From: Haemaphysalis longicornis
Lineage: Eukaryota > Arthropoda > Arachnida > Ixodida > Ixodidae
DNA: 64,000 bases
Assembly: GCA_013339765.2 (NCBI GenBank)
Contig: JABSTR010001229.1
Location: 124,001-188,000, forward strand
Direction of reading: 5' to 3'
Below are positions 9,881-21,609 of the stretch, one piece after another. Made by a program: the position numbers and the translations under genes. The stretch's first letter is position 1; every line of letters starts with the position of its first letter. The notes beneath the pieces were generated by a model that saw only the letters and a program-made list of their open reading frames with translations, did not search any database and was not told where the DNA came from.

Positions 9881-12800
9881 CGTCCTGAGCGACGTTCCAG
9901 CCGGTTTCCAACCTTCGAATCATGATCTGTGGGGCTGAAAAAAAATTGTTTGCGCTCGTGTCTACATGTGCATTGTTTGACAGGTTTTGCGCGATAGTCG
10001 TATGGTTTCACCCGCTTTCGGTGGTTTTTGGGAACGTTGGCTAGAGTTCGTTGCCGCCTGCACTTTTTTTGCACGAAAAAAAAAAATGTGATGAAGAGAG
10101 CTACATGTCTAACAATTGAAGGGATAAAATCAAGCTGCCAGAGCAGTGATCAAACAAAATGTGCCCTTTTGTGAGCGTCCTGGCCCTATCGTATACAACA
10201 CTAGGTGGACTTCAATCCTGATTTCGCCTGATGCGCAACTTAGAAGATGTGGTTGAATTACCCGCTTGAAAATTTGCACTGCTTTGTGCCAAGTCTGACA
10301 CGTAGTAAAAAGTTTGTAATGTTGTCTTTGTGCTCTTCTTTTCATATTTTCCTTTCGCCGTGTGCTGCACATTGAACACAAGCAACATATTGCGTTTATT
10401 CTTTATCACAGTAGTTTGCCTCCCTTTGCAGACTTGGGTATCCTATTTTTTGTGCACCTGCGGAAAAATTTATTTTAATCTTTTTGTGCCTTCGTATTTG
10501 CAGCGTTGCTGCCCAAAGACACGGTGCAGCCTGTCTTTGCATGTTTCGGTTGCTTGTCTTTCTGCAGTGATCTTAAATCCTTGCAAGGGTGTATTGTGTT
10601 TTCACTTTCAGTATTATTCTCTATCTGGCATTATCTGTGCATCATAGTGCAATTAAATTTTTAATGTATACTGTGAGCGACGTGTATTTGCTTTTTTCAT
10701 TACATTATAAAGTAGCAGCCCCTGACTAGGGACCTCCCGTCTTTATAATAGTGATAACTTCTGTATAAAATTAGTACAAAATTTTTTTTTAAATCTGTAA
10801 ACATGATGATGCGCTAAAGCCTGAGGACGCGGAGGCATCCGTGGACCGTGGCAAAGTAAGCAGAGGGCAAAGTGAAAAAAAGAATCCGCCCATGAAAGGC
10901 AGGCGGTGTACATTTACAAACAGTGGCGCAACCAGAAATATTTTTTAAAGGGTGTTATAGTGTTAAAAGCCTAAAAGGGATTATAGCCTGCGTGCAAACG
11001 TCATATCGTTTTCATTTTTTATGAAATTTTCTTGTTTTGTTTTTACATATTGATATACTGATGCAGAGTGCGAACAGCGTAGACAAAAAAAGGGCTGGTA
11101 TGCGTAGGGAACGACAGAGGGTGGAGAGCACAACTCATTTGGGGGGTGTTCTGACACCCCCCAAATGTCATGTCGTCACAGCTGCGCATATTGCGCCTTT
11201 TTGATACAATTCCATTTTCCTGCGCCAAGCTGCTCCAAAAGCATGAAAAGTGCGAAAATTGCGCCAGACTGCTCCAGAAGAGCCTGAAAGGCACGGATTT
11301 TGATGCTCATGTCAGTTCTGGCAGGGACGAAAGCCTCCCGCATCCCGGTCACCGCTTTTATTGTCGGTCAATTGCAAACACAGAAGTGGCAAAAATAGAA
11401 AGACTGAAATGAAGCAAACGATAGCTTTTAAAAACATGATTGGCTTTCCGTCCGAGTTTGCTGAAACGGCCTTCCTGATTGGGCATCACTGTGGCTACAA
11501 ACATGGCCACCGCCTGATCCAGCTGCTACTGCCTACTTCATGCACTCGGTGCGCATCGCCGTTATTTTCCCTGGTTTATTTTACGCTATCAGCTGGGTTA
11601 CAGTCTCTTCATTCTATCAGTTGTGGCTCTGAACAGTACGTTTACATGGAGTTATGGTTTGAGATTGGTGCAAGATTACGAGAAGTTGCACGGCTCGAAA
11701 AAAAGTTCATTGAAATGTGGGGCCTACAACTTCGGCGTGTTTTGTCCTTGAGTGTGAAACGCAGTGCGTGCGTCTATAGTTGGGTTCGTGAAGTGAGCTT
11801 TTTGGCTCGTTGTGGTGTTATAAAATGCTGAGGTGTTGCTGTGCTTCGAAGCGCGATCGCGAGCCTCGGGGATGGAACGGTCGACACGAAAGTTGCGGGC
11901 TTTGCTGCGGCGCCGCGACCTGTTCAGGAAGCGCCCAATAGCTGCAGGACTGCATGTTTGCCACAGCACGCGACTAATAAGAGTTGATGTATGCGAAGCG
12001 AAATTTAATGCCAAAATCTCGGTGGTTAAACAGTAACGCTACTCAAATGACCATGGGGTGAACGTGCACCCCGGGGACTGAAATGGGTAGGCTGGTTGGG
12101 CATGCGACCATTAGCTCGAAGTTGCTCAGCTGTTGCTGTGACTGCACTTGTTCGTAAATCGCAGCCTGAAATTACAAAAATAATAATTTTAGCATTGAAA
12201 CAGGCAAAAGAACACGCCACAATTGCAGAGCCCTTAAATTTGATAATGTTGCCGGCAGTTTTGTTGTCAGTGTTGCGTACAGCCGCAACACAATATCACT
12301 AGTTAGGAAGAAGGTAGTGCAGTTAGAACTTTGTGATACTCTTAAAAAATTCTTTCACGTAAGGCTGTGTCAGTGTTCTGTGTATTCAAAACTGATTGGA
12401 ATGTCTACTTGACCCTTCAAATTGCTGAAATTATGATTTTTTATGCTCGCAAGACGATGTATTAAATGTCCCTAACTGCTCCAAATCAAGATTCTTCTGC
12501 TCCAAAATCGAAATTTTGCTGCTCCGAAAACTGCTCCCAAATCTCTTTGGGCTGTCTCACCCCTGAATCATAACACATCACATGTCATAAAATCAGCGGC
12601 AATGATGAGTGAACTTAATTTGTAAAGGAGCAGGCAGTGTAGAAGCAGGCAGATGTAAATGTGCACAGCTACAATCTGTGTAAATGTGCACAGCTACTGT
12701 CGGCCAATAAAATGTCACTTGCGATTTATTGGTATGTGGGATGTATAGCCCTAGTGTAACACAAGCGACCAACCAGTCATGCGGGCTCCGGTGACAACTC

Positions 12801-14486
12801 TCTTTGTCAGCGCTGCATCCCGATCTGTCCCGTCAGCACAGAGCTTGGACTGTTTTACCCTCTGTAGATGACTTCGTGAAGATGGGATGGTCAGGGATGG
12901 GACAGTGTCACCGTGCGTAGTTGCCTTCATGGAACAGTGGTCGACTACAATGGCATGAAACTTTTCCTTTTTTTTCCCCCAATATTTTAGCCTGGCAGTC
13001 AACCATGCAGTACCAACTGGCTTTACCACAGCAGCAGCATTCTTAATGGACACGAAGTAGAAAAAATTTCTCAAGACACTTGAGTCCTCTACACGCCTTG
13101 AAGGTGAAAGCCTGGCGTATTATTGTGATAAGCACCTTTATATACACAGCAGCCACTCTATTTTACTATCTTTTGTCTCTATTAACCCACCTTAGTCCCA
13201 CAATAATATACCTTAATCTTAATCGAAGGAAGTTGGTAGGTTCTGTTAAGTTAGCAGCTATTTGTAAGCAGGGGTTTAACCAAACTTTCGATTTTGGGGG
13301 GGTGATGAAGTCCTCCCGGGCGGTGATGGGGGGGGGGGGGGAGGGTGGGTTTGAGGGGTGCGTATAAATTCTTGGGCAGGGTGCTTGTGGTTGTTGAATA
13401 TCTTTGGGAGGGTGTCGAAATCTTTCTGAGGGGTTGTTGGGGGGGGAGGGGGTATTAATCCCTGTCTGCAACCAATCAACTCCGTAGGTGTGTCTTGCTC
13501 GGCGCCGCCTGTTTCTTTCGGCGGCGCTGACCGGAGGGAGACCCCTACGATCTCCCTACGGTCAGCCCTTGGCTTACGCTCGAAAAGACAAGTTGATAAA
13601 CACTAATATGTTCGTTATTTGGATAGACATGACACAGTTGCACAGCATTTTTTGCTTAGATAAAAGCGTGTGTTAAGTTTGGTCAATAGTGCGAATAATA
13701 CGCTAAGATATTTTTTCCTTTGTATGAATGTGACTATTAATTTACTTTTAAGTTCTCTTGAGTCTAGTCAGGTTTAGTTCAGATTGTCTTTTCTCTTTTT
13801 GTTTTCCTCTTACTTTCCTCCTCTTTTAGTTTTTTGTCTATAGTCTCATTAGGTGTAGAATGAAGGTAAACCATCTATCTTTGGGGCAAGACAGCCAGTT
13901 TGCGTTGCTCTGGTCTTCTCTTGGTTGTTTATGGCTGTAATGGTGTTATTTTTCAGTAGCCTGGAGTCTATAGTTAGGTCTAGCTTTTTAAAGCATCGCT
14001 TATCTCTAGTTTTTTCTTGGGGATTGCTGTCAGCTGTGGTGCTTTAATTCTGGGGATGTATATTTCTCTCTCTCGTCGAAAATGATCAATACATTTGATC
14101 AGTACTCCTCAGTATTGATCAAATGTTGAGTAAACACCATTTGAATTTTTGTGTTTGTTTACCAGAAATAAAAAATGGCAAATAAATGATGTTTGACACT
14201 AGAAATCTGCTCCCAAACAGACTTGCATGGCTCTGAAATTTGCCTTTTCTGCTCCAAAGCAGCACTATTTCCTGCTCCCTGAGCTGCTTCAAAAGGCTCA
14301 AGCCTGCTTTTACCCCTGGAGGAATTAGTACTGTAGTCCATAATGCACGTTGGCATTTGCATGCCGTCTGTCGCTTTTTTTTTTTTTTTTTTTGAACCCA
14401 TGCTTGTTTGACGCATGAGCTTACAGTTTTTTTTTTTTTTTTTTCTTTTTTATTTCTCCGTGGAATTGTTGTATTCTGCCTTCCAG
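9881..14486. other. Long stretch without recognised genes
   Basis: No exon was recognised. Notable items are short dispersed GCTCC(A)AAA motifs at about 11220-11285 and 12475-12545, a poly-G/poly-C tract near 13320-13450, and a near-perfect hairpin at 14090-14124 (CATTTGATCA.TACT arms). A pyrimidine tract at about 14420-14450 belongs to the splice acceptor of the next exon. Earlier nucleoporin exons may be present but were not recognised. Confidence 0.45.
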
Positions 14487-14653
14487 TGCCTTTGGCCAAC
14501 AGTCGCAAGACCAGCAAGGCAGTGGTACCAGTATGTTCGGGGGAGGTACCTCAGGCTTTCTCGGTGGTCTTGGGTCCAAGCCATCATCGGATGGAGCCAC
14601 TAAGAATGTGTTTGGCGGCGCATCATCCTTTGGCTCGGCAGGGCAGACTTCCG
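14487..14653 (+). CDS. NUP214: FG-nucleoporin exon (NUP214 C-terminal region), exon A
   Basis: The exon follows a long poly-T tract and TTCCAG acceptor and ends at TCCG|GTATGT. It reads AFGQQSQDQ, then Gly/Ser-rich FG sequence (MFGGG, VFGGAS, SFGSAG). FG repeats form the disordered permeability and transport-receptor-binding part of nuclear pores; NUP214 sits on the cytoplasmic side with NUP88 and NUP62. Two bases of the first codon must come from an upstream exon not recognised here. The exon ends in phase 1, matching the next. Confidence 0.75.
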
Positions 14654-14675
14654 GTATGTTAGCACTGGCTTTTCA

Positions 14676-14708
<33 letters not shown>

Positions 14709-15962
14709 GCGCGCGCGTTTGGACGGGTTGTAGAACAGTGCATGTTTTCTGTGTGTGTGGAGCCTTGCGTGGTGTGTCTTCTGCATTAAGCCAACCTCTG
14801 GCTCTATTGTCGCATGGATATCGGTCAAGCCGAGCAGTTTCCTGCTCACGGTGTGTGTGGTTCCCGTGATGTGTACAATCCCCCAGTGAGGGATGCAGGC
14901 TGCTGTGTTTCTTCACCAGCCAACTAGTTTGAAGACGACTGCATAAAGGGTTGTGCCCCGAGCTCGTGTGCCAGAGTCAATCAGACATCTTTGCTGAGAC
15001 CCGCTGTAGCCTGAATACCCTGGCTGCCTGTCCTCCTTGGTCAAGCACTACAGAGTCAATCAGCCATCTCTGCTGAGACCCGCTGCAGCCTGAATACCCT
15101 GGGCTGCCTGTCCCCTTTGGTCAAGCGCTACACCTAATAAATAGGTGCATCCCTGCTGTTTACACCTGCTTCTACTATGACGCAACAGTACGAATCCCAC
15201 GCCTGCCACTGTTTCTTTTTTTTTTTAAAGGGGGGTGGATAAGCTCCTTTGATTTGAGGCTAGGGCATTTTCAGCTAGTGGCGGCTGCGGTGTGAAGGGA
15301 AAGTTTAGCACTTATCTTTGCATAATCAGGGCAAGCATTTAACCACTCTAAACAAAATAGACAATTGCTTTCTTCCCGAGTACTTGAACTTTCCAGAACT
15401 GCCACTGTTTGTAAAACAACTTCCCCACAAAATTTTGCACCTGGACTGGTGGTCGTGTGCACTTTTGCAGGACAACAAAGTAAGGTGACTCATTTGGTTG
15501 CTTCCAAGCCTAAGAAGCAGCCATCAACTCTTGACAATTCCTTTATATTGCAGGGGATGAAAGGCACTTCACTCAAATTTTGTTGGTTTGGAACCATGTC
15601 AATGGATAACTTCCAGTAGCTGACACTGGGGATGCAGTGACTTAACCAGAAAATGCCCATCATTATCCTGGAGTCATCACTTTACTTGAGCAAGTCTTTG
15701 CCCAAATTTCCTAAAAAAACATTTTGAAACCAGGAGGCATTGTTCATGAAGTGAGTGTGAGTAGCCTATTGCTGGGGGCTTCTGGTGCTGTGTGCAGGTG
15801 TCACATGCCTCCACTGCATTCATGTTTTCACTTTTTTTTTTCTTGTAGCTTTTTTGCAGTCGGCTGTTTTGACGTGGTGCCTCTTAGAGAGCCTGCGCAG
15901 ACCAGCAGTCTGCCCACATCAGACGTGCTGATCAAAATGGTGCACGATGTTCCCTCCCCCAG
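14654..15962 (+). other. Intron between nucleoporin exons A and B
   Basis: The intron opens GTATGT and ends CCCCCAG. A (TG/CG)n microsatellite follows the donor (about 14676-14720), and a two-unit tandem duplication lies at 14973-15131. No other gene was recognised inside. Confidence 0.65.
14973..15131. repeat. ~79 bp tandem duplication in intron
   Basis: AGAGTCAATCAG..ATCT.TGCTGAGACCCGC is followed by AGCCTGAATACCCTGG, and the block is repeated once with about 90% identity (starts at 14973 and 15052). It is non-coding. Confidence 0.75.
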
Positions 15963-16163
15963 GCCTGTTTGGAAACCAGGGGGCGTCAAGCTTTGGTTCG
16001 TCTACGTTTGGAAGTTCGCTTGGCACGCGGGCCTTCTCTGGAGGGGGCAGCTTCTCCATGGGCGGTGGCAGCGTCGCCCAGGCAGGCTTTGGAGGAGCCT
16101 TCCAGCAGCAGCAGCAGCAGCCGCAGCAGCAGCAGCAGCAGCCGCAGACACCCACCAAGCCAG
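15963..16163 (+). CDS. NUP214: FG-nucleoporin exon B with polyglutamine
   Basis: The acceptor is CCCCCAG and the donor CCAG|GTACGG; both ends are phase 1. The exon reads GLFGNQGASSFGSSTFGSSLG, then a GGGSFSMGGG stretch, AGFGGAF and two Gln runs separated by Pro (6 Q, P, 6 Q, P) encoded by CAG repeats. GLFG and SxFG motifs mark a nucleoporin transport region. The (CAG)n run may vary in length between individuals. Confidence 0.8.
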
Positions 16164-18239
16164 GTACGGGTTTGGATGTGCACAGTGAGTGCATGCCCCT
16201 TCTGTGCATGCCAGGAGTGTGGTCAGTTTCTCAAATAATCACCTATTCATATATAGATAGTAGTTTGTCAATGCTTTCAAGTTCAAATTTTGATGTTTTC
16301 CCACTCGAATTTGGCGCTTTCACGGGTGCACTCTGAGAGCTGGCAGCGTCTTTGAGTAATAGAAACATTTACATCCTCTTGGCTTTTGTTTTTTCACGCG
16401 GCGTGATGGGGTTCTGAAGATACGGCATTGCGTCGACATCGCGTATGACTGCACTGCGGAAATGGCGCATTTCTAGCAATTTGTGCGAGCTTACGCACCA
16501 ATTTTTGGATGATATTAGCAGCACTGACTCCTAGGACAGTTTTTATTCATCGGATTTTAGTATCGAAAGCAAAAGTGCGTAAAATCCGCCAGGACCTTGA
16601 TACCCCTTGTTCAACACAAGCCCCAGAAAATGCAAAAGTATTGAAACTGTAAACTTTGCTACAAACAAAAAGGAATGGGGCAGGAAACCAATGTTTTCTG
16701 CAATGCATGTGCAGCCACCCTATGTTTCATTTCCCTGTGGCATGAAACCCACTTCGACTATAACTTTTTTTTCTTGTAATTCAAGATATTTTACAGTTAT
16801 GCATTTTATATTTGCAGTAGTTTCACACTGCTAGTATGTGTACGAATAGTATATCTTCAATTTTTTGTGTTTATTTTTGTGTGTGTAGAGCAGCACTGTC
16901 ATCTATGTTCTTTTTTTGTATTTGTCACAAAAGTTTTCTGTACAGCTTTCTTTCTTTTCCTTTTTTTCCTACATAAATATTCTTGTTCGAAACTACCATT
17001 GCAAAGAAAATTTACCCTTCTACATTTCGATACCATATACTTATATGTTACATATTTTTTGCGACAGCGAAAAGATTATTTGGACTACCCAAAATGCTGC
17101 TCTTCCCGTGCACAGGGAAGTGTTAAGCTCCGAGTCACTGCAAAGGGCCTAGCTGAAGGGGATAACAGCAGGATGCTCTGAGCATAAATGAGCAGGTGTT
17201 AAGTGGTGAAAACAAATTCATCGTCATCAGTCTGTGTCCATTTCAGGACGATGGCCCCCTCCATGCACTTCCAACTGCCCCTATCTTGTCATACCCAAAT
17301 TCATTCTTTGCCCCGTAATCTTCTTACTGTATCCCTCTACTTAGTTGTCTTCGTGTTGTCTCTGGCCTGAGTGGTTTGATAATTGCCAGACTGTGTATTT
17401 AACATTTACTGGGCATTTGACAGTAGCCACTCTGTTACCCAGACGGTCCACCTGTTGTCGGTTTTTGCTTTAATCTCTGCGATGTTGTAAGGACAACAAT
17501 CACTAACCTTTCTTCTGTTTATCAATTAATCACCGTGGCAGCTGTACTTATGGAAAGCTAAATGCAATTCAGCAGGGGGGGGGGGGGGGCACACGCGAGA
17601 GAGAGAGGGAGGGAGGGAGAGAGAGAGCTAGGCCTATGAAGACGGTGGGGCTCCAAGAATTGAAGTTCCCTGATATTCGGTTCCAGCCGATGTAGTGAAC
17701 TTTCTGGGTTTTTTTCCTGGGTGCTGCTGCAGAGTTTGTTCCAAATACGGTAATGGTCACTGCCCCTCATGGTATGCTTGCATTGCCACCGGCCACCGTA
17801 GAACAAGTGGGCCAGGTGAAGTTGGGAATGGTATGTTTCGCTGACGCAGCAACTGCCATAGCTGGGCCGGGTATCAGGTCTGCATTTCCAGCTGCCTCCT
17901 CCATGTTGCGGCCACAGATGTTGGTGAGCGGTCTCATGTGCAGAACACCACCACCTGGGTGTTACCGTAAAGCGTCATTATGAAAGCATTTCTGTGGGTC
18001 GCGTTGCAGGAGGGGGAATGGCGGTACTTTCGAACTGCTAGATACAGCTGTCACGTTGAAATTGGCTCACGTGAAATTGGCTCAAAATTTATTTCCTAGC
18101 GAAATCTGTTCGTTATATCCCGCAATGGGCAAATTTTACCTCGTTAAAATGAGGTTTTAAATACACTGCTTTCTTTGGGAACTTTCGAGGGGAATTACGA
18201 TTTGCTCGTAAAATCCATCATTTCGTTATAGCCCATCTC
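16164..18239. other. 5' part of the 8.5 kb intron; possible antisense LINE endonuclease remnant
   Basis: Mostly A/T-rich intron. At about 17560-17980 the minus strand reads RGSDHYRIW near 17740, similar to the GSDH.P end of the apurinic endonuclease domain of non-LTR elements, but the rest is scrambled. A (G)n/(GAGA)n run lies at about 17574-17630. No host exon was recognised. Confidence 0.35.
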
Positions 18240-18258
18240 GTTATGAGGTTTAACTGTA
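18240..18258. repeat. 3' terminal inverted repeat of a second pogo-like element
   Basis: CGTTATGAGGTTTAACTG is the inverted form of the CAGTTAAACCTC.ATAACG end seen at 49671. It directly abuts the element starting at 18261. The partner end was not found upstream, so this copy is truncated or too diverged to recognise. Confidence 0.5.
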
Positions 18259-18260
18259 TA

Positions 18261-19512
18261 CATTAGAATCTCGATGATACGAATCTCACGGCACCGCGAA
18301 AAATATTTGTATGAGCCAACACAGACCAAAAAATTGAGCACTAAAAAAAAGATTTTGGTCATTTCTTTTCTTACTTTCACGTGAAGAAATCTGCGATGTT
18401 CTTCTGCTTTTTTTAAACCCCCATGTCGCTGAGCAGTCCTTTCTGGAGCGTGTAAAACTTCTCACTCATCTCCTCACTCGCGGTGCCCAAGCTCACTACA
18501 CGCCGCAACAGTCAAGGCTTGAACTGTGTGGCGCGTTTTTGCATGATTTGATCGATTGTGGGGTTTAACGCGCCGACGCAACGCAGGCGATGAGGCGCGC
18601 CGTAGTGGAGGGCTCCGGATTAATTTTGACCACCTGGGGATCTTTAACGTGCGCCGAAATCTCGTACACACGGGCGTTTTTGCTTTTCGCCTCCATCAGA
18701 AAAGCGGCCGCCGCGGCCGGGAATCGAACCCGCGACCTCGTGCTCAGCAGCGCAACGCCTTAGCCACTGAGCCACCGCGGCGGGTGCGTTTTTGCATGCG
18801 ATTCGTGCACGTCGGCGTTGTGCATGCGATTTTTTTACGCCCACGTCGACAATTCCGTGGCAGCTTCTACCTCGGTCAGAAAATGACGCGTGACGCACGC
18901 GGCAGTGGGAGGAGCCTGACGACTTGCACCAATGGGGAGGCACACACCTCATGGCGCCAGTTTTGAAGCGCTCAAATCAGCCGGCTGGCTCCGCCGGAGA
19001 TGTTCAGGCTTACCACCCCAGCAGGTATTTCATGGGCGCTTTCACTAGCACCGCGGGTAATGTTTTATAGTACCGTTTTTGCCCTCATTATCAGCTCCTT
19101 TACCACACAAGCAACTTAGTGTGTACCTTGAGTGGCATTTTAAAGAGCGGGTAGCAGCGGTCGCTCGAGCGCCCCACACCACTTCGCCATGCATAGCATG
19201 CAGGTGGTTTCACGGCGGTGTCAGCGCGCCTGTGGCGTGCACGGCGCGTTTTCGCAAGCAGAAAACAACAGCCTGGTTGTTGTTCCTGGAGAAAGAGTGA
19301 CAAAGAGGAGAGAGAGAGAGCCCGTACGTTGCCGTTGCTTGCTCGTTCTGCTGTCGGGTGTCTCGCCGACGCATTCGTATCATCCGCCGGGCCGTGCAGG
19401 TCCATTCGTGACAGCCAAAATTTTTCCCATTGCAAACAGTGCAATTTCGCAATTTCGCCAGGACTTTTCCGAAATTTGTATCACCCAGATTCGTATCATC
19501 GAGATTCCACTG
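18261..19512. mobile_element. pogo-like TIR element with TA target duplication
   Basis: The left end CATTAGAATCTCGATGATAC and the reverse-complemented right end CAGTGGAATCTCGATGATAC match over about 26 bp. TA flanks both sides (18259-18260 and 19513-19514), the signature of Tc1/mariner/pogo insertion. No transposase is readable. A minus-strand SINE (18546-18785) is inserted within it, so the SINE is younger. Confidence 0.75.
18546..18785 (-). mobile_element. tRNA-derived SINE (Ruka-like), minus strand
   Basis: On the minus strand the element starts with a tRNA-like head containing the A box TGGCTCAGTGG and B box GGGTTCGATTCCC. A conserved tail follows (CTTTTCTGATGGAGGCGAAA, GATCCCCAGGTGGTCAAAAT). 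It is flanked by the 13 bp direct repeat GCGTTTTTGCATG (18533-18545 and 18786-18798), a target-site duplication from LINE-driven retroposition. It is nearly identical to the copy at 40435-40673. Internal pol III promoters are expected to drive transcription. The Ruka name rests on memory of the tick literature. Confidence 0.8.
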
Positions 19513-20021
19513 TATCAGTAGATTAGAGCATCGTGAATATAAGTAGCACTCACAGCAACAGCAATTGCTTATTAGCACAGAAAATGCCAAAAGCTTAAAA
19601 ACAGGTAGTATTACCCTCCTCTCCCCACTTTCCCGCACTAAAGTTATTGACATCACAAATCTTGAATGGTGAAGCTGTGGGATTGGTGGAGCTTACCCAA
19701 CTGTTTTTCTGAAATACACATGGAGGCGCAGCAGAGACATAAATGTAGAATAATATTTGCGGGAACTTTTGCTGGTCATGTGCTTTTTAGCAAACATTAA
19801 TGTCTGCTAGAAAACATAAAATAGGATGCCTTAGCTCAAGCTTTGTTTCAGTTTTGATGTTGAACTGTTCACCTTGTGTACGAGTGCAGGTAAATAAATG
19901 TCAGAGTCTACCGTACCTACTTACCTGTCTTGCATGGTGTGGGAAACCCGGAGTCCCGGTGCATTCCCCATTCCTCGCATCCCGCCACTGAGGTGAGAGA
20001 GGGGTTCCCTCTCTTATTTGG

Positions 20022-20920
20022 TCGAGGCGCATCATATCATTCAGCTCTGTCGTCTCTCAACTACTCCCACTGGACAACATATACTGATGCGTCTTGGTAT
20101 CGAGGCCCCAGTCTGTTCTGAATTAGCTATCCCCATCCCGCGGCCTATCCGTGACTGCCTCCGTGTCCGTCCTATTCCGAGGAACATGCACCCCACCTAC
20201 CACAGAGGTAGAAGGGAGCAACGGGTGCGGGCGCTCACCAAGAAACTCCCCATTAAACCCGACATCCTATATGTTGATGCGGCAGAATACCGCCACCTCG
20301 ACGCATTTGCCCTCGCAGTTATTAATAGCCCAAATTACCCCCCTGTTAACTCCCTAACTGTCCGCACCACTATCCCGGCAGCGGCAGAGGAGGCGGCAAT
20401 AGCGCTTGCACTAAGGACTTGGCCGTCACCCACAATTATAATCACGGATTCGAAAGCGGCCATTCAAAACTTCGCCCGTAGGTACATATCGCCCGTGGCA
20501 TCTAAAATTCTCCTTCAAAATCCCCCAACCTCCCTGGTAGACATCGTCTGGACCCCAGCGCACACCGGCTTGGGGGGAAATGAGGCAGCACACAACGCAG
20601 CACGAGGACTTACTATCCGTGCCGGTGCCAGCCTCGTTCCTTACAACGGCGCCAGGTCAGCCAGGGATCACTTAATCACGTACCAAGATATCACTGCGCA
20701 TTACCGCCTCGCTCGCCGTCAATACCCTCCTGACCACCCTGAGCTGACCAACGATCAGGAGCGCTTATGGCGACTCCTGCAGACGCACTCTTTGGCCTGC
20801 CGAGCGCTTCTGCACTGAATTCACCCCTCGCAATTCCCCTCACCAAATTGCCCACTCTGCGGGGACCCAGCCACTCTGGTCCACTCCATGTGGGCCTGTC
20901 CTCAAGACCCCTTTCCACCC
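20022..20920 (+). pseudogene. LINE ORF2 C-terminal part: RNase H plus zinc-knuckle tail
   Basis: The open frame runs to 20818. RNase H acidic residues are visible: D in YVDAA, E in AAAEEAAIALAL, D in ITDSKAA, and a final GNEAAH where Asp is more usual. WTPAHTG is the conserved RNase H motif before it. After a frame change, CPLCGD...H..W.CP lies near 20848-20900, a Cys/His cluster typical of the C terminus in such LINEs. Upstream PIPRNMHP..GRR matches the linker between RT and RNase H in arthropod LINEs. The copy lacks RT and endonuclease. Confidence 0.75.
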
Positions 20921-21089
20921 GTAGTTAATGAAGAGCAGTGGGAGGGAGCGCTGGGCAGCTCGGACCCAGAGGTCCAGATACTTCTGGTCACCCGTGCTGC
21001 CAACGTCGCTGCCGGCCTCAAACCGGCGGCCACACCGCTTCCGTAAACCAGCCTAAGGCTCAATAAAGTGATTCCTCCTCCTCCTCCTC
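20022..21089 (+). mobile_element. 5'-truncated LINE (RNase H end) inserted in the LTR
   Basis: The insert is bounded by direct copies of TCTTATTTGG (20012-20021 and 21090-21099), a target-site duplication. Its 3' end has CAATAAAG followed by a (TCC)n tail. It holds the end of an ORF with RNase H and a cysteine-rich tail (next entry). Truncation at the 5' end is the normal result of incomplete target-primed reverse transcription. Confidence 0.8.
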
Positions 21090-21519
21090 TCTTATTTGGC
21101 GGCCGCGCGCTTCGGGCCGCAGCACAGGCGTGTCGCAGCAGTGGCGGGGCGGGCCCCCCTCATGTGACCGGTGTGTCGGGGTCCCGGGAAGCCAGACCGT
21201 GCGCACAAGACGAGGGAAGGGGGCTTTTGATTGACAGGCGCGAGTACCGGTGCTCCGGTTTTGCCTTCCTTTGTCTGCCCCCTCGCGCCTTTCTCCTGAT
21301 CTTAGCCAGTCGGCTGGGTCAGGACGAGCGAAGAGCCCAATCACGTTATTGGAGGACCCAATAAACGGGGTTTTGGCCATTTCGTTGTGTCTTGTGTGTT
21401 CCTTGCTGCTTGCTACCGTTACGCCAGCTGACTGTCCATGGCGTAGTTCAGTGGAGCTAGCCTTGTGGCCGTCTCGAGTGCGAGCTAGGTTGCCGTAAGA
21501 ACCCTGGTCCCCACATTTT

Positions 21520-21537
21520 TGGCGCCCAAACGTGTGA
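21520..21537 (+). other. Primer-binding site of the Gypsy element
   Basis: TGGCGCCCAAACGTGTGA lies five bases after the LTR end. TGGCGCCC openings are those of tRNA-primed LTR elements of the lysine-primer kind, though the tRNA is not certain here. Confidence 0.55.
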
Positions 21538-21609
21538 CTCATCTTCAGTCGAATTCGAGGTTCGCTAGTTCACTAGCTTCGAAAAAACAACAAGGCACAC
21601 GACTATGAG

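Larger units (their letters stand above)
19938..21515 (+). repeat. 5' LTR of the Gypsy element, split by a LINE
   Basis: The LTR appears to begin TGTGGGAAACCCGGAGTCCC and end ..CCCCACA just before the PBS. The LINE at 20022-21089 interrupts it. The second part has an AATAAA near 21359, consistent with the LTR polyadenylation site. The left boundary is a best guess because no second LTR is available for comparison. Confidence 0.5.

Noticed and set aside
13166..13479. Proline-rich minus-strand ORFs
   Set aside because: They translate G-rich runs on the plus strand; composition explains them.
15724..16188. 154-codon ORF ending in poly-Ala
   Set aside because: It is the wrong frame over exon B: the (CAG)n run gives Ala here but Gln with FG motifs in the spliced frame.
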